From Halococcus sediminicola (GTDB taxonomy: Archaea > Halobacteriota > Halobacteria > Halobacteriales > Halococcaceae), in contig NZ_BBMP01000026.1 in the NCBI RefSeq assembly GCF_000755245.1, positions 248,001 through 312,000 on the forward strand: DNA of 64,000 nucleotides, written 5' to 3'. Made by a program: the position numbers and the translations under genes. This document shows, in pieces, positions 26,312 to 35,388 of this stretch. The notes below the pieces were generated by a model, which saw nothing but the letters and a program-made list of their open reading frames with translations, did not search any database and had not been told where the DNA came from. The first letter of the stretch is position 1, and the number at the start of each line of letters is the position of its first letter.

Positions 26312-27451
26312 CTACTCGACGGTGATCTCGGCGTCGTCGACGACCGCCTCGCCGTCGGCGGTGTAGGCTCCATCCTCTTCGCCGCCCGAGGTGATGAAGT
26401 CGTAGCTCCCGTTGCCGTTGGTGTCGAGGTGCGGCATGGCGATGAGCGTCTGGTCTCCGTCGAGACTCGACTGGTCGAAGTCTCCACCGGGCACGCCCGA
26501 GTAGAGCGGAATCTCGACGTCCATCTGCGTACCGGCGTCGTAGGCCTCCGAGACGCCGATGACGCTGCCGGCGACGTTGCCGTCGAGCAGGCTGCTGTCG
26601 TGGATGGCGACGAACCCGCCGTCCGGTAGTGCCGCCGAGGCGACCGTCACGCTCGACCCGTCGGAGCTCTGATCCTCGAACGTCGCCGACGCCATCTCCG
26701 GGGCGTCCTCCTCGCTCACGATGAACTGCTTGGCGATGCCGAGCACTTCGTCCATCGAGCGCGCGGGGTTGAACGCGTTCGGTGCGGGCCGCTGGAGGTT
26801 CAGCAGCTGGAAGTAGGTCTGGTGGTTGGCCTCGACGGAGTGAATCGAGAGCGCCGGCGGGATAATGTCGGGGTTCGAGATCAGTGGTGCGGCACCCGCG
26901 TAGGCGGAGACGCCGACGGCTTCGAGGCGGTCGGCGACCGCGATGAACTCCTGAATCGACGAGTACGGGAACTCGTAGTTCGCCGGTTCGACGGGCGTGC
27001 CGCCGAGGTCATTGATGGTCTTGGTGAGCGCGTCGACGTGGGCCTCCTCGTGGTCACGGACGTCCTCGATCTGCTGATAGACCGAGTAGCGAAGGGTCGG
27101 CCGCGCGAAGTACTTGGCCACCTCCGAGCGCTCGACGTCGCTCTCGGAGTAGTTGTCGAGGAAGTCGTTGTAGTAGGCCGCTTCGAGGTGTTCGAGCGTG
27201 AGCGCGTAGTTCAGAATGTCGATGTCGCTCACGTCGTCGCTGCCGTCGCCGTTGCCGCCATCGCTGCTGTCGCCGTTGCCGTCGTTCGCGGCGACGGTGC
27301 CGGCTCCGACCGCCGAGAGCGCGGCCGCGCCGGCCCCGACTTTCGCCGCGTCGCCCATGAACGCCCGCCGCGAGCGCAGTTGATCGCTTACCTGTCCAAC
27401 GAAATCGAGAACGCCGTCCGAGTTCTCACGAATGGTTTCTTCGTCTGTCAT
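26312..27451 (-). CDS. Tat-exported ferritin-like protein with C-terminal DUF7282 domain
   Basis: A 379-residue protein. An N-terminal Tat-type segment (RSRRAFMGDAAKVGAG, about 27-42) and an Asp/Gly/Ser-rich spacer lead into a ferritin-like four-helix region with LEHLEAAYYNDF, VRDHEEAHVDAL and HSVEANHQTYF, supplying Glu/His metal-ligand candidates. A DUF7282 domain follows (ALPDGGFVAIHD to DTNGNGSYDF) and ends the protein. I chose the ATG giving MTDEETIREN; the frame is open upstream without homology. Exported ferritin-like proteins may bind iron or have lost ligands; activity is not certain. Confidence 0.85.
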   Translation of the reverse strand: MTDEETIRENSDGVLDFVGQVSDQLRSRRAFMGDAAKVGAGAAALSAVGAGTVAANDGNGDSSDGGNGDGSDDVSDIDILNYALTLEHLEAAYYNDFLDNYSESDVERSEVAKYFARPTLRYSVYQQIEDVRDHEEAHVDALTKTINDLGGTPVEPANYEFPYSSIQEFIAVADRLEAVGVSAYAGAAPLISNPDIIPPALSIHSVEANHQTYFQLLNLQRPAPNAFNPARSMDEVLGIAKQFIVSEEDAPEMASATFEDQSSDGSSVTVASAALPDGGFVAIHDSSLLDGNVAGSVIGVSEAYDAGTQMDVEIPLYSGVPGGDFDQSSLDGDQTLIAMPHLDTNGNGSYDFITSGGEEDGAYTADGEAVVDDAEITVE

Positions 27452-27690
27452 TGTTGTTCCGTGCACCGCTGCACGAGGATCACTTCGCCGGTATCGCATA
27501 TGAAAGTATCCCCAAAACAGGCCCAAATTCGATTGGAACCGTTCGAAAGAGCACGTCTCGGCGGTCGAGACGGCGGATGGATGATTCGCCGAAGCCGGCT
27601 CTTTCTGGGAACGTGAACGAGGGGTTTCGTGTGAGGTCGTCGCCACGCACGTACCGGGTCGCTTTTCGCCGCCGGTCGGCTACGGCGGGC

Positions 27691-28527
27691 ATGAGCGAGG
27701 GATGGTTCGCCGGTCTCGCGGGCGACGCGACGGGCGCGACGCGCATCCGCGAGGGCAGCGCCGAAACCCCCGAAAACTGGCCCGCCAGCGCCATCGAATC
27801 GGGCTTTGCCGCCGACGAGGAGGCATATTACGCCCGCCTGCACGAGGCGGCGATGGCGGCGGCGCGAGAGGGGATGGAAACACGCGAGCGCGCCGACGAC
27901 CGGCAGGTCATCCACGCGGTGCGCGCGATGGACGACGCCGGACGGACGGCGAACGAACTCGCCGAACGCGTCGCCGAGTGGGCCGCGAGTCGCTACTCCG
28001 AATCAGGGACCGGACTCGACTACTGCCGCGAACTCGCCGACACCCTACCCGAAGAACCCGCCGACGAGCGGTTGGTCGCGCTCGCCGAACGGGCGGTCGA
28101 ACTCGACGACGAACGCGAATCGCTCGAACGGTTCGTCGAGCGAGTAGTGAGAGACGCTGCACCGAACCTCGCAGCGCTCGCCGGGCCGACGCTCGCGGCG
28201 CGGCTGCTCGCGCTCGGCGGCGGATTGGAGTCGCTCGCCAAGACGTCGAGCAGCACGGTGCAGGTCCTCGGCGCGGAGGAGGCGCTGTTCGCCCACCTCC
28301 GGGGGCAGGCCCCCTCGCCGAAACACGGCGTCATCTACGTCCACGAGTACGTCCGTGGCACGCGCCCCGACAAACGCGGATCGGCGGCGCGCGCGCTCGC
28401 GGGCAAACTCACCATCGCCGCACGTATCGACCACTACTCCGGCGACCGGCGACCGACCCTCGATGCCGACCTCGAAGAGCGCATGGCCCAGATCCGCGAC
28501 GACGGAGGGGACGATGGCGCTGCCTGA
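27691..28527 (+). CDS. nop5: Box C/D RNP protein Nop5 (NOP56/58 homologue)
   Basis: A 278-residue NOP-domain protein. The C-terminal two-thirds carries the NOP signature (APNLAALAGPTLAARLLALGGGLESLAKTSSSTVQVLGAEEALF), which binds L7Ae and box C/D RNA. The N-terminal part is shorter than in other archaea. It bridges L7Ae-RNA to fibrillarin for 2'-O-methylation of rRNA. The fibrillarin gene follows with a 14-nt overlap. Start chosen at MSEGWFAGL, where homology begins; the frame is open upstream. Confidence 0.93.
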   Translation: MSEGWFAGLAGDATGATRIREGSAETPENWPASAIESGFAADEEAYYARLHEAAMAAAREGMETRERADDRQVIHAVRAMDDAGRTANELAERVAEWAASRYSESGTGLDYCRELADTLPEEPADERLVALAERAVELDDERESLERFVERVVRDAAPNLAALAGPTLAARLLALGGGLESLAKTSSSTVQVLGAEEALFAHLRGQAPSPKHGVIYVHEYVRGTRPDKRGSAARALAGKLTIAARIDHYSGDRRPTLDADLEERMAQIRDDGGDDGAA

Positions 28528-29143
28528 CGGGATTCAGTACCGGGCCTTCGACGGCGAGGAGCGTCTCGCCACGCGGGGCGAAGCGGTCTACGGCGAACCG
28601 GTCGCCGACGGCTGGCGCGCGTGGGACGCCCACCGATCGAAGGTCGGCGCGATGTACGAACTCGGGATGGAGCCGGGGCTCGAAAGCGGGAGTGAAGTCC
28701 TCTATCTCGGGGCGGCCAACGGCACGACCGTCAGCCACGTCGCGGACGTCTCTGGTCCAACCTACGCCGTCGAGTTCGCCGCACGGCCGTTGCGCGATCT
28801 GCTCTCGGTCGCCGAGACGCGCACGAACCTCCTGCCGCTGCTCAAGGACGCCCGCCGCCCCGAGACCTACGCCCACGTCGTCGAGAGCGGTCTCGACCTC
28901 CTCGTTCAGGACGTGGCGACGCGTGGACAGGCACGGGTCGCGCGGGCGAACCGACGGTTTCTGGCCGACGACGGACGCCTCTGTCTGTCCATCAAGGCCA
29001 GAAGCGAGGACGCCACGTGCGACCCCGAGGCGGTCTTCGCCGACGCGCTCGACGAACTGCGCGAGACATACACGGTTCTCGACAGCCGTCGGCTCGACCC
29101 GTTCCACGCCGACCACCTCGCGGTCGTCGCCGAACCGCGCTGA
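28514..29143 (+). CDS. flpA: Fibrillarin-like rRNA/tRNA 2'-O-methyltransferase
   Basis: A 209-residue SAM-dependent methyltransferase with the fibrillarin pattern: EVLYLGAANGTTVSHVAD (SAM site), YAVEFAARPLRDLL and CLSIKARSEDAT with the catalytic lysine. The start is the ATG inside the nop5 3' end, preceded by a clear GGAGG ribosome site. It is the catalytic subunit of box C/D RNPs with Nop5. Confidence 0.93.
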   Translation: MALPDGIQYRAFDGEERLATRGEAVYGEPVADGWRAWDAHRSKVGAMYELGMEPGLESGSEVLYLGAANGTTVSHVADVSGPTYAVEFAARPLRDLLSVAETRTNLLPLLKDARRPETYAHVVESGLDLLVQDVATRGQARVARANRRFLADDGRLCLSIKARSEDATCDPEAVFADALDELRETYTVLDSRRLDPFHADHLAVVAEPR

Positions 29144-29188
29144 GTGTCTTCGGGGATTCGTCACCGATGGACCTTCCACCACAAAACA

Positions 29189-29197
29189 CTTATAAGG
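29189..29197 (+). promoter_or_regulatory. TATA box upstream of the surface-protein gene
   Basis: CTTATAAGG predicts a transcript start near 29219, well before the signal-peptide start at 29336, so the mRNA would have an unusual leader of about 115 nt that contains a short open frame. Confidence 0.5.
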
Positions 29198-29231
29198 GGA
29201 GTCTATCCTTTCAGCCATACGCCGAGGAACG

Positions 29232-29339
29232 ATGCCAGGCCAGCCCATTCGCTCCCGGTCGATGCGCCGGGACCCCTCGATAGCCCCTCCCGTATCGCCC
29301 CCGAGTTCGGAACCTCACTCGTCCGTGTGGCGACCGTGA
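29232..29339 (+). CDS. Possible 35-codon upstream ORF
   Basis: ATG at 29232, preceded by GAGGAA, opens a 35-codon frame rich in Pro, Ser and Arg. Its TGA overlaps the GTG at 29336 of the surface-protein gene by 4 nt (GTGA). The arrangement is that of translational coupling. There is no homology support, and the composition is unlike haloarchaeal proteins, so it could be chance or a leader peptide. Confidence 0.3.
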   Translation: MPGQPIRSRSMRRDPSIAPPVSPPSSEPHSSVWRP

Positions 29340-31087
29340 GCGCCCGGTACGGGGTCGCGCTCGCGACGGTCGTCGTGCTCGCGGCGGTCGTCGGCGCAAT
29401 ACCGGCGACGGCACAGGACTCCGGTCGAGCGACCGACCGGCCGACGGCGTCGTTCGAGCGCTCGACCGTGAGCGAGGAGCGTGGCGACATCGCCGCGATA
29501 GGGCTGAACCTCTCGGGAACGACGAGTGCGACCGTCACGGTCGGCAGCGAGGCGGTCAACTACGAGACGAACGTCACCGTCAACGACAGCGATGGCGACG
29601 GGCACGTGACGCTGTTGATGAACACGTACATCGCCGGCCAGGGAACCGAAGACCGGGTGTACGAGACCGCCGAGGGCGACGCGGTCGTCGAGACGAACCG
29701 GACGACCGACCCGCTCGACAGCCCCCTCGAAACGAGTCGCTACAACCTCTCGGTACGAGTCGAGGACCGGCGGACCGACACGGCCACGCTCGCGCTCACC
29801 GAGCGCACGACCGGCGAACTCATCACGTGGACCGCGCCGGCGGCGAGTTTCGACAACGCGACGAACGCGAGCGAGGTCGCCACCGCCGTCGAGAGCGGCC
29901 GCATTACAGCGACCGACAGCGTGGCCATCGGCGACGTCTCGGTCAACCAGTTCAAGCTCTCGGGCGTCTACGGCGCGCTCGCGGTCGCGAACGTCACGGA
30001 ACTGCTCGGCAACGGTACGCTCGATTTCAGCATGGTTCAGACGAACCCGGCCACGAACCGCCCGCCCAAACGCCTCGATCTGAGTCGCAGCCTCGCGAAC
30101 GACTCGATTCGCGTCGTTCCCGACCCGCGCAACGACGTGCTCTACGTCAACGTCGACACGGGAGCGGCGGTGTTCGAAAACGGCACGGTGGCCGCCGGCG
30201 ACACCTTCGAGAACACGCTCACCCTCGACGGCGAGAGCGCGCTCGCCGAAAGCGACGAGTCCGTCGGCGCGAACGTCACGCTCGTCGGTACCGAACTCGG
30301 TCTCGGCGACCCCTCGCTGGCCGCCGACTCGAACCAGACCGTCACCGGCACGACGAGCGTCGCGCCCGGTAGCGAGGTGACGGTCCGCCTCCAGCGAAAC
30401 GGCACCAGCCCGTTCGTCAAGACCAACACGACCCGCGTGAAGCCGAACGGCTCGTTCGTCGCCTCGTTCAACCTCTCGGCGGTGACGCCCCGAACCACCG
30501 TCTCCGTGCGGGCCGACGGGCCCCTGGGAACCGGCGACCGGACGAACGTCACCGTCCGACCCGACCGGACGAACGAATCGACCAACGGCACCGCAGCGCT
30601 CGCCGTCGCCGACGGGACGACCGACGGGGAGACGGTGACGGTGCGGAACGCGACGCTCCCCGACGGTGGGTTCGTCGTCGTTCACGCGCCGAACGTCTCG
30701 ACCGATCCCGTGGGAAGCGTCCTCGGGGCGTCGAGCTATCTCGAAAACGGCACCGCCGAGAACGTCACCGTCTCGCTTGCCGAACCACTCCGGGAGGACA
30801 CGCGGGTGGTCGTGATGGCCCACACCGACAGCAACGACAATCAGGTGTACGATTTCAGCAGTTCCAACGGGAGCGAGGACGAGCCGTACACCACGAACGG
30901 CAGCCCCGTCACCGCGCGTGCCCGATTGACGGTCGTCGACACGACGACCGTCGAAACGACGAACACCACGGCCGCGACCACCGCGGCCGGGACGACCGGG
31001 ACGACCGACGGAAGCGGTCCCGGCTTCGGCGTCGTCGCTGCACTGCTCGCGCTCTCGCTGGCCGGACTGGCGTGGCGACGGGACTGA
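29336..31087 (+). CDS. PGF-CTERM surface glycoprotein (BGTF-type) with DUF7282 domain
   Basis: About 583 residues. A Sec signal peptide (GVALATVVVLAAVVGAIPATA) is followed by a BGTF-like beta-rich domain (ASFERSTVSEERGDIAAIGL), a long beta-sandwich region with more than 20 Asn-x-Ser/Thr sites, a DUF7282 domain (ATLPDGGFVVVHAP to DSNDNQVYDF), a Thr-rich stalk and a PGF-CTERM tail (GPGFGVVAALL...WRRD). It is an anchored, probably N- and O-glycosylated cell-wall protein. The start is uncertain: GTG at 29336 or 29327 fits the signal peptide. The enzyme that processes such tails, ArtA, is encoded next. Confidence 0.85.
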   Translation: MSARYGVALATVVVLAAVVGAIPATAQDSGRATDRPTASFERSTVSEERGDIAAIGLNLSGTTSATVTVGSEAVNYETNVTVNDSDGDGHVTLLMNTYIAGQGTEDRVYETAEGDAVVETNRTTDPLDSPLETSRYNLSVRVEDRRTDTATLALTERTTGELITWTAPAASFDNATNASEVATAVESGRITATDSVAIGDVSVNQFKLSGVYGALAVANVTELLGNGTLDFSMVQTNPATNRPPKRLDLSRSLANDSIRVVPDPRNDVLYVNVDTGAAVFENGTVAAGDTFENTLTLDGESALAESDESVGANVTLVGTELGLGDPSLAADSNQTVTGTTSVAPGSEVTVRLQRNGTSPFVKTNTTRVKPNGSFVASFNLSAVTPRTTVSVRADGPLGTGDRTNVTVRPDRTNESTNGTAALAVADGTTDGETVTVRNATLPDGGFVVVHAPNVSTDPVGSVLGASSYLENGTAENVTVSLAEPLREDTRVVVMAHTDSNDNQVYDFSSSNGSEDEPYTTNGSPVTARARLTVVDTTTVETTNTTAATTAAGTTGTTDGSGPGFGVVAALLALSLAGLAWRRD

Positions 31088-31132
31088 CGGGAACGGCAAA
31101 ACCTATACTCCACATCGCCGTAGAGCAGGCGA

Positions 31133-32113
31133 ATGCTCGACGGCTTGTTGGGTGCGCTCGCGTGGTTCGGTCGGTTCTCGGACCCGCTGGCGTGGCTCTC
31201 GGTGCTCGCCTTCGGTGCCGGTGGGTTGCTCTCGTGGCGCGATAGCCGTCTCGCCCGGCCGGTGACGGTCGCCGCATGGGGCGTCTTCGCCGTCTTCTGG
31301 CTGTCGGTCTTCCATCACTTCGCGTTCGTCCAGAAGAGCTTCATCGAGGGGATCGGGGTGCTCGTGGCCGTGCCGACGAGTGCGTATGCCGGATTCCTGC
31401 TCGCTCGCGGGCGCGACTCGCTGTTCGTGCTCTCGCGGGCAATCGCCGCGATGGGGCTGATCTTCTTTCCGTTCGAGACGATTCCCGCGCTCCAAGAGTT
31501 CCTCATCGAGAGTGTGACGAGTCAGACCGCCTTCCTGATGGAACTGATAGGGGCGAACCCCACGATCGTCTCGGGCACGGCGGTTCCCGGGGGGAGCTAT
31601 CCCGATTACCAGAGCACGTTCTGGTTCGTCGACGGCGGCCACACTATCACCTACACCATCCTCATCGCCTGCACCGGCATCGGCAGCATGGCCATCTTCG
31701 GGGGTCTCATCGCGGCGGTTGCGGCCCCGCTCTCCCGGAAACTCCGTGCACTCGCCGTCTCGATTCCGGTGATCTACGCGCTGAACCTCGTTCGCAACGT
31801 CTTCATCGGGCTGGGGTTCGGGCTGCAGAAGTTCCACTTCTTTCCCGACCTCGTGATGGGGCTGTTCGGCGCGAGCGATCCCTACAAGGTCTCGTATTTC
31901 ATCGTCGATCGCGTGCTCGCCCAGAGCCTCTCCGTGCTGGCGCTCGTGGGGGTGACGTGGGTCGTCGTCCGCGAACTGCCCGAGATCATGGTCGTCATCG
32001 AGGACGTGCTGTTCATGGCCACGGGTACGGAATACGACCTCCGGGGTGCGCTCGGCGTCGGGGTGCGCGAGGCGCAACGCGCCTCGGATAGCACGAGCGG
32101 GCATCGCCCGTGA
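31133..32113 (+). CDS. artA: Archaeosortase A
   Basis: A 326-residue integral membrane protein with about eight helices and the exosortase/archaeosortase catalytic set: Cys180 in IACTGIGSM, Arg221 in LNLVRNVF and Arg260 in FIVDRVLA. ArtA cleaves PGF-CTERM tails and helps attach the archaeal lipid anchor at the outer membrane face. It starts 45 nt after a PGF-CTERM protein gene. Other visible candidate substrates are the partial protein at the left edge and BtuF at 54-55 kb. Confidence 0.92.
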   Translation: MLDGLLGALAWFGRFSDPLAWLSVLAFGAGGLLSWRDSRLARPVTVAAWGVFAVFWLSVFHHFAFVQKSFIEGIGVLVAVPTSAYAGFLLARGRDSLFVLSRAIAAMGLIFFPFETIPALQEFLIESVTSQTAFLMELIGANPTIVSGTAVPGGSYPDYQSTFWFVDGGHTITYTILIACTGIGSMAIFGGLIAAVAAPLSRKLRALAVSIPVIYALNLVRNVFIGLGFGLQKFHFFPDLVMGLFGASDPYKVSYFIVDRVLAQSLSVLALVGVTWVVVRELPEIMVVIEDVLFMATGTEYDLRGALGVGVREAQRASDSTSGHRP

Positions 32114-32148
32114 GTGTGTGCCGACGGCGGCCCCGTGACGAACGACGG

Positions 32149-32904
32149 CTAAAGTAGTTCTGGCGGCGCGTCGGCGAGCGCTTCGAGCGCCTCGCGTTCG
32201 AGGTGATGCAGGTCGCCCGGAAGCACGAGCAGGTGGAGCGGGTCGCCGAACTCACCCTCCGCGAGCGCCGACAGTCGATCGGCGACCACGAGCGGGTCGG
32301 GGCTGCCGGCACGGGCGACGACCACTCCCAACCCATCGAATTCCGGCGCGAGTCGCTCGGCAGCGATGTCGGCGCTCATGTACCGATCCTCCGCGGCCTT
32401 GATATCGAGATAGCAGAGCGTGTGCAGGCCGCGCTCGCGGTTCGCTTCGATGGTTTCGACGACGCTTTTCGGCACTGGTCGATCCCGGTAGGCGAACGGC
32501 ACAGTTGTGGCCTTGCCGAAGCGGTAGTTCTGGAGGCCGGTGAGCGAGCCCGCGGCGGCCTGAGCGGTCGTTCCGTGGACTATTCGGGTTTCGATGCCGC
32601 GCTCGTGGGCGCGGAGCCTGAGGTCCGTATGTGTCGTCGAAACCATCGGATCGCCGGCGACGAGAAATACCGTTGGACGTGTTTCGGCGCTATCGAGGAT
32701 CGGGTCCGGGTCCTGCTCGACGCCAGCGCGGTCGCGGACCTCGATGGAGATATCGTGGGAGGTTTCGAGGTCTTCGACCGTGGTTCCCGCCAGTTTGCTG
32801 GTGTAAAACTCGGCGAAGACCTGCTCAGCGTCCCGAAGTGCTTCTCGACCCTCGACCGTGATCGAGCGCTCGTCGTAGAGACCGAGGCCAACGAAGGTGA
32901 GCAT
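32149..32904 (-). CDS. dphB: Diphthine synthase
   Basis: A 251-residue SAM-dependent methyltransferase of the precorrin-methylase-like fold. It begins MLTFVGLGLYDERSITVEG and contains VAGDPMVSTTHTDLRLRA and VVVARAGSPDP. It methylates the modified histidine of elongation factor 2 in diphthamide synthesis. Length and motifs match the archaeal family throughout. Confidence 0.93.
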   Translation of the reverse strand: MLTFVGLGLYDERSITVEGREALRDAEQVFAEFYTSKLAGTTVEDLETSHDISIEVRDRAGVEQDPDPILDSAETRPTVFLVAGDPMVSTTHTDLRLRAHERGIETRIVHGTTAQAAAGSLTGLQNYRFGKATTVPFAYRDRPVPKSVVETIEANRERGLHTLCYLDIKAAEDRYMSADIAAERLAPEFDGLGVVVARAGSPDPLVVADRLSALAEGEFGDPLHLLVLPGDLHHLEREALEALADAPPELL

Positions 32905-32999
32905 GGCCCGCCTCGGGCGGCGGGCGGATTAAACGACTCGCACCGTCGATCACCGGCGCGAAACGCCACGCTTAGGCCGGCCCGGCGGCGATTGCGGGC

Positions 33000-33977
33000 A
33001 TGGAACTGCCGTGCGTCCGCGCCGCGCGCGAGAACGGCGAAACCGTGCGGGCGGCACTCGCCGAGCGCGAACTCGTCGACCGCGGGCACGAAATCACCGT
33101 CGTCGACGGGTGGATTTTCATCCCCGTCACCGACAGCGAGGCGGTTCCCGACCAGTACACGATCGTCACGCACGACGCACCGGCACGCGAGACGCAGGTC
33201 ATGCCCGCCGATATTCTCGGATTCGAGCCGACCTACGAGCGCCTCGGCGACGTCGTGCTCGTCGACGAGGACGATCCCGAGTGCGCAGAGCGGATCGCCG
33301 CGGCGGTGATGGACTCGGCGCTCCCAGTCAAAACCGTCCTGAATCGCGCCTCGAAGGTCACCGGCGAGTTCCGCACCCGCGAGTGGGACCACCTTGCCGG
33401 TGACAGCACCGAAACAGTCCACCGCGAATACGGCTGCGAGTTCGCCCTCGACGTCGCCGCGGTGTACTTCTCGCCTCGACTGGCGACCGAGCGCCACCGC
33501 GTCACCGAGACGATCGCAGCCGGCGAGCGGGTGGTCGACATGTTCGCCGGCGTCGGCCCCTTTGCGATTCCGGCGGCCAAGCGCGGTGCAGAGGTTGTCG
33601 CCGTCGATCTGAACCCTGCGGCCGTCGACTACCTCCGCGAGAACGCACGGCGCAACGATGTCCCCGAACGGATCACGGCTATCGAGAGCGATGTGCGCAC
33701 GGTCGCCGAAGAGTACGAGAACTGGGCCGACCGGCTCGTCATGAACCTGCCCCACAGCGCCGACGAGTTTCTGGAGGCAGCGGTGTGCCTCGCGGGTGAG
33801 GACTGTCTGATACACTACTACGACATCCAGCACGAGTCTGACCCGTACGGTCCGGGCGAGCGCGCCGTCCGCGCGGCCGCCGAGAATTACGAGGTCACGG
33901 TCGAAGCCCGCCAGTCGGTGCGCTCGTACGCACCCCACGAACTGAACGTCCGCCTCGACGTGCGACTGCGGGCGTGA
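33000..33977 (+). CDS. trm5: tRNA (guanine(37)-N1)-methyltransferase Trm5
   Basis: A 325-residue class I methyltransferase of the Trm5/Tyw2 group. The N-terminal domains are followed by VYFSPRLATER, the SAM motif DMFAGVGPFAIPAAKRG and the catalytic NLPHSAxEFL motif. Trm5 methylates G37 of tRNAs to hold the reading frame. Tyw2/Taw paralogues are similar, so Trm5a versus Taw22-like activity is not excluded. It lies just upstream of a tRNA-Thr gene. Confidence 0.88.
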   Translation: MELPCVRAARENGETVRAALAERELVDRGHEITVVDGWIFIPVTDSEAVPDQYTIVTHDAPARETQVMPADILGFEPTYERLGDVVLVDEDDPECAERIAAAVMDSALPVKTVLNRASKVTGEFRTREWDHLAGDSTETVHREYGCEFALDVAAVYFSPRLATERHRVTETIAAGERVVDMFAGVGPFAIPAAKRGAEVVAVDLNPAAVDYLRENARRNDVPERITAIESDVRTVAEEYENWADRLVMNLPHSADEFLEAAVCLAGEDCLIHYYDIQHESDPYGPGERAVRAAAENYEVTVEARQSVRSYAPHELNVRLDVRLRA

Positions 33978-34050
33978 ATCGACGACCGATGATGGTCCAG
34001 CGGCATCGATTCGCAACGATTATACCGTTCGTGAGTCCAGTACCGAGTGG

Positions 34051-34125
34051 GCCGGTGTAGCTCAGACTGGCTAGAGCGAATCCTTCGTAAGGATTAGGCC
34101 GAGGGTTCAAATCCCCCCACCGGCT
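34051..34125 (+). tRNA. tRNA-Thr (anticodon CGT)
   Basis: A 75-nt cloverleaf: acceptor GCCGGTG/CACCGGC, D arm GCTC...GAGC, anticodon stem AATCC/GGATT with loop TTCGTAA (anticodon CGT), T arm GAGGG-TTCAAAT-CCCCC, discriminator T. No intron and no encoded CCA. A TATA-like GATTATACC lies about 27 nt upstream. The T stem has one A-C mismatch (A50-C64). An integrase pseudogene begins 42 nt downstream, making the 3' half a probable attachment site. Confidence 0.93.
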
Positions 34126-34167
34126 CTCTCGCCTAGATTCAAAGCCTCGGGGCTTCTCGGCGGTAGT

Positions 34168-35363
34168 ATGGCCCGCACCCCCGCCGAGAACATCGACGTT
34201 CTCCGCGACCGGATTCGCACCTCCGAGGACATTACTGACGATGACATCGAGGTGCTCATCAAGTTCTCCCACCAGTTGTTCCTGCTCGCCACCGAATACT
34301 CCGACCACCGCCACGAGAAGCTCCTCTGTCACTGTACGCGCATGGCTGAAGAGGTCGGCGGGCTGGCCGACGCACTCGACGAGCGCAACGCAGCCGAGGA
34401 CATCGTCCGCTGGATCAACCGGACCTACGACAACGAAGAGACCAACCGTGACTACCGCGTCGCGCCCGAAACCACGCACGATAGCGAGCACCCGCCTGAA
34501 TCCAATCGCGTGGGTGTCGGGCCAGACCTCGCGCAACTACGACCCTGGTGTTCGATCAGGCGATATCCTCCACTGGAACGATCATATCCAGCCGCTCATT
34601 GAGGCTTGCGAGAACGTCCGCGACGCCGCGATGGTCGCCGTCGCGTGGGATGTGGGCGCGCGTTCGGGCGAGTTCCGCGATCTCGAAGTCGGCGACGTCA
34701 CCGATCATTCGAATGGCCTGCAGGTCACCGTCGACGGCAAGACCGGCCAGCGCACGGTAACACTCATCCCGAGCGTTCCCTACCTGAATCGCTGGCTGTC
34801 GGCGCACTCCCATGCTGACGACCCGGACGCCCCGCTCTGGCCGCGTGAATCGGATAACGCTATAGGTTTGTCCTACAACGGCTTCAAGCGCATCTTCAAG
34901 GACGCCGCCGACCGCGCCGGTATCAGTCGGCCGGTGACGCTCACGAACTTCCGTAAATCAAGCGCGTCGTTTCTGGCCTCGCAGGGCCTTCCGCAGGCAC
35001 ACATCGAGGATCACCACGGCTGGACGCGCGGGTCGTCGGTCGCCGCCCGTTACGTCGCCGTCTTCAGTGAGGACGCCGACCGCGCTCTCGCTGCGGCCCA
35101 CGGGCTGGACGTTTCGGAATCCAAACCGGACCCGATCGGACCGCTCGAATGCCTGCGCTGCTTGAAGAAGACGCCGCGCGAGAAAGACACCTGTGTGGTG
35201 CGGGCAAGCGCTCTCGCCCGAAGGTGCGGACGTGGTGGCCGAACAGAACAGTACCGTAGTCTCGTCGGCGGCGAGTGCGTCCGGAGAGCGGGCCGATGCC
35301 GTCGCCAAAATCGGTGCACTCCTCGAAGAGTATCCATTCCTCCGCGAGGCGGCCAGGGACTGA
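34168..35363 (+). pseudogene. Tyrosine recombinase/integrase, two frameshifts
   Basis: The N-terminal SAM-like core-binding domain reads in one frame (MARTPAENIDVLRDRIRTSE onward) to about 34503. The catalytic domain (SIAWVSGQTSRNYDP, ARSGEFRDLEVGD, TLTNFRKSSASFLASQG, HHGWTRGSSVAARYVAVF with the Tyr nucleophile) continues in the next frame to about 35194. The C-terminal zinc-ribbon tail (CLRC...CVWCGQALSPE, ending REAARD) is in the third frame. An extra A near 34503 and a lost GT near 35194 explain both shifts. The intact protein would have been about 395 residues. The gene is next to the tRNA it presumably used for integration. Confidence 0.88.
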
Positions 35364-35388
35364 GTTCTGTATCGCGGTATTTGTTTTA

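Noticed and set aside
29315-31099. A long minus-strand frame opposite the PGF-CTERM surface protein
   Set aside because: Basic, repetitive sequence with no signal or domain; explained by codon bias of the plus-strand gene.
32968-32985. TTAGGCCGGCCC before trm5 as a fifth metal operator
   Set aside because: Only the left arm matches; CCTAA is missing, so there is no palindrome of the required kind.
34168-35363. Integrase as a functional gene using programmed frameshifting
   Set aside because: Two shifts at unrelated sites without slippery sequences, together with broken neighbours, fit decay better.
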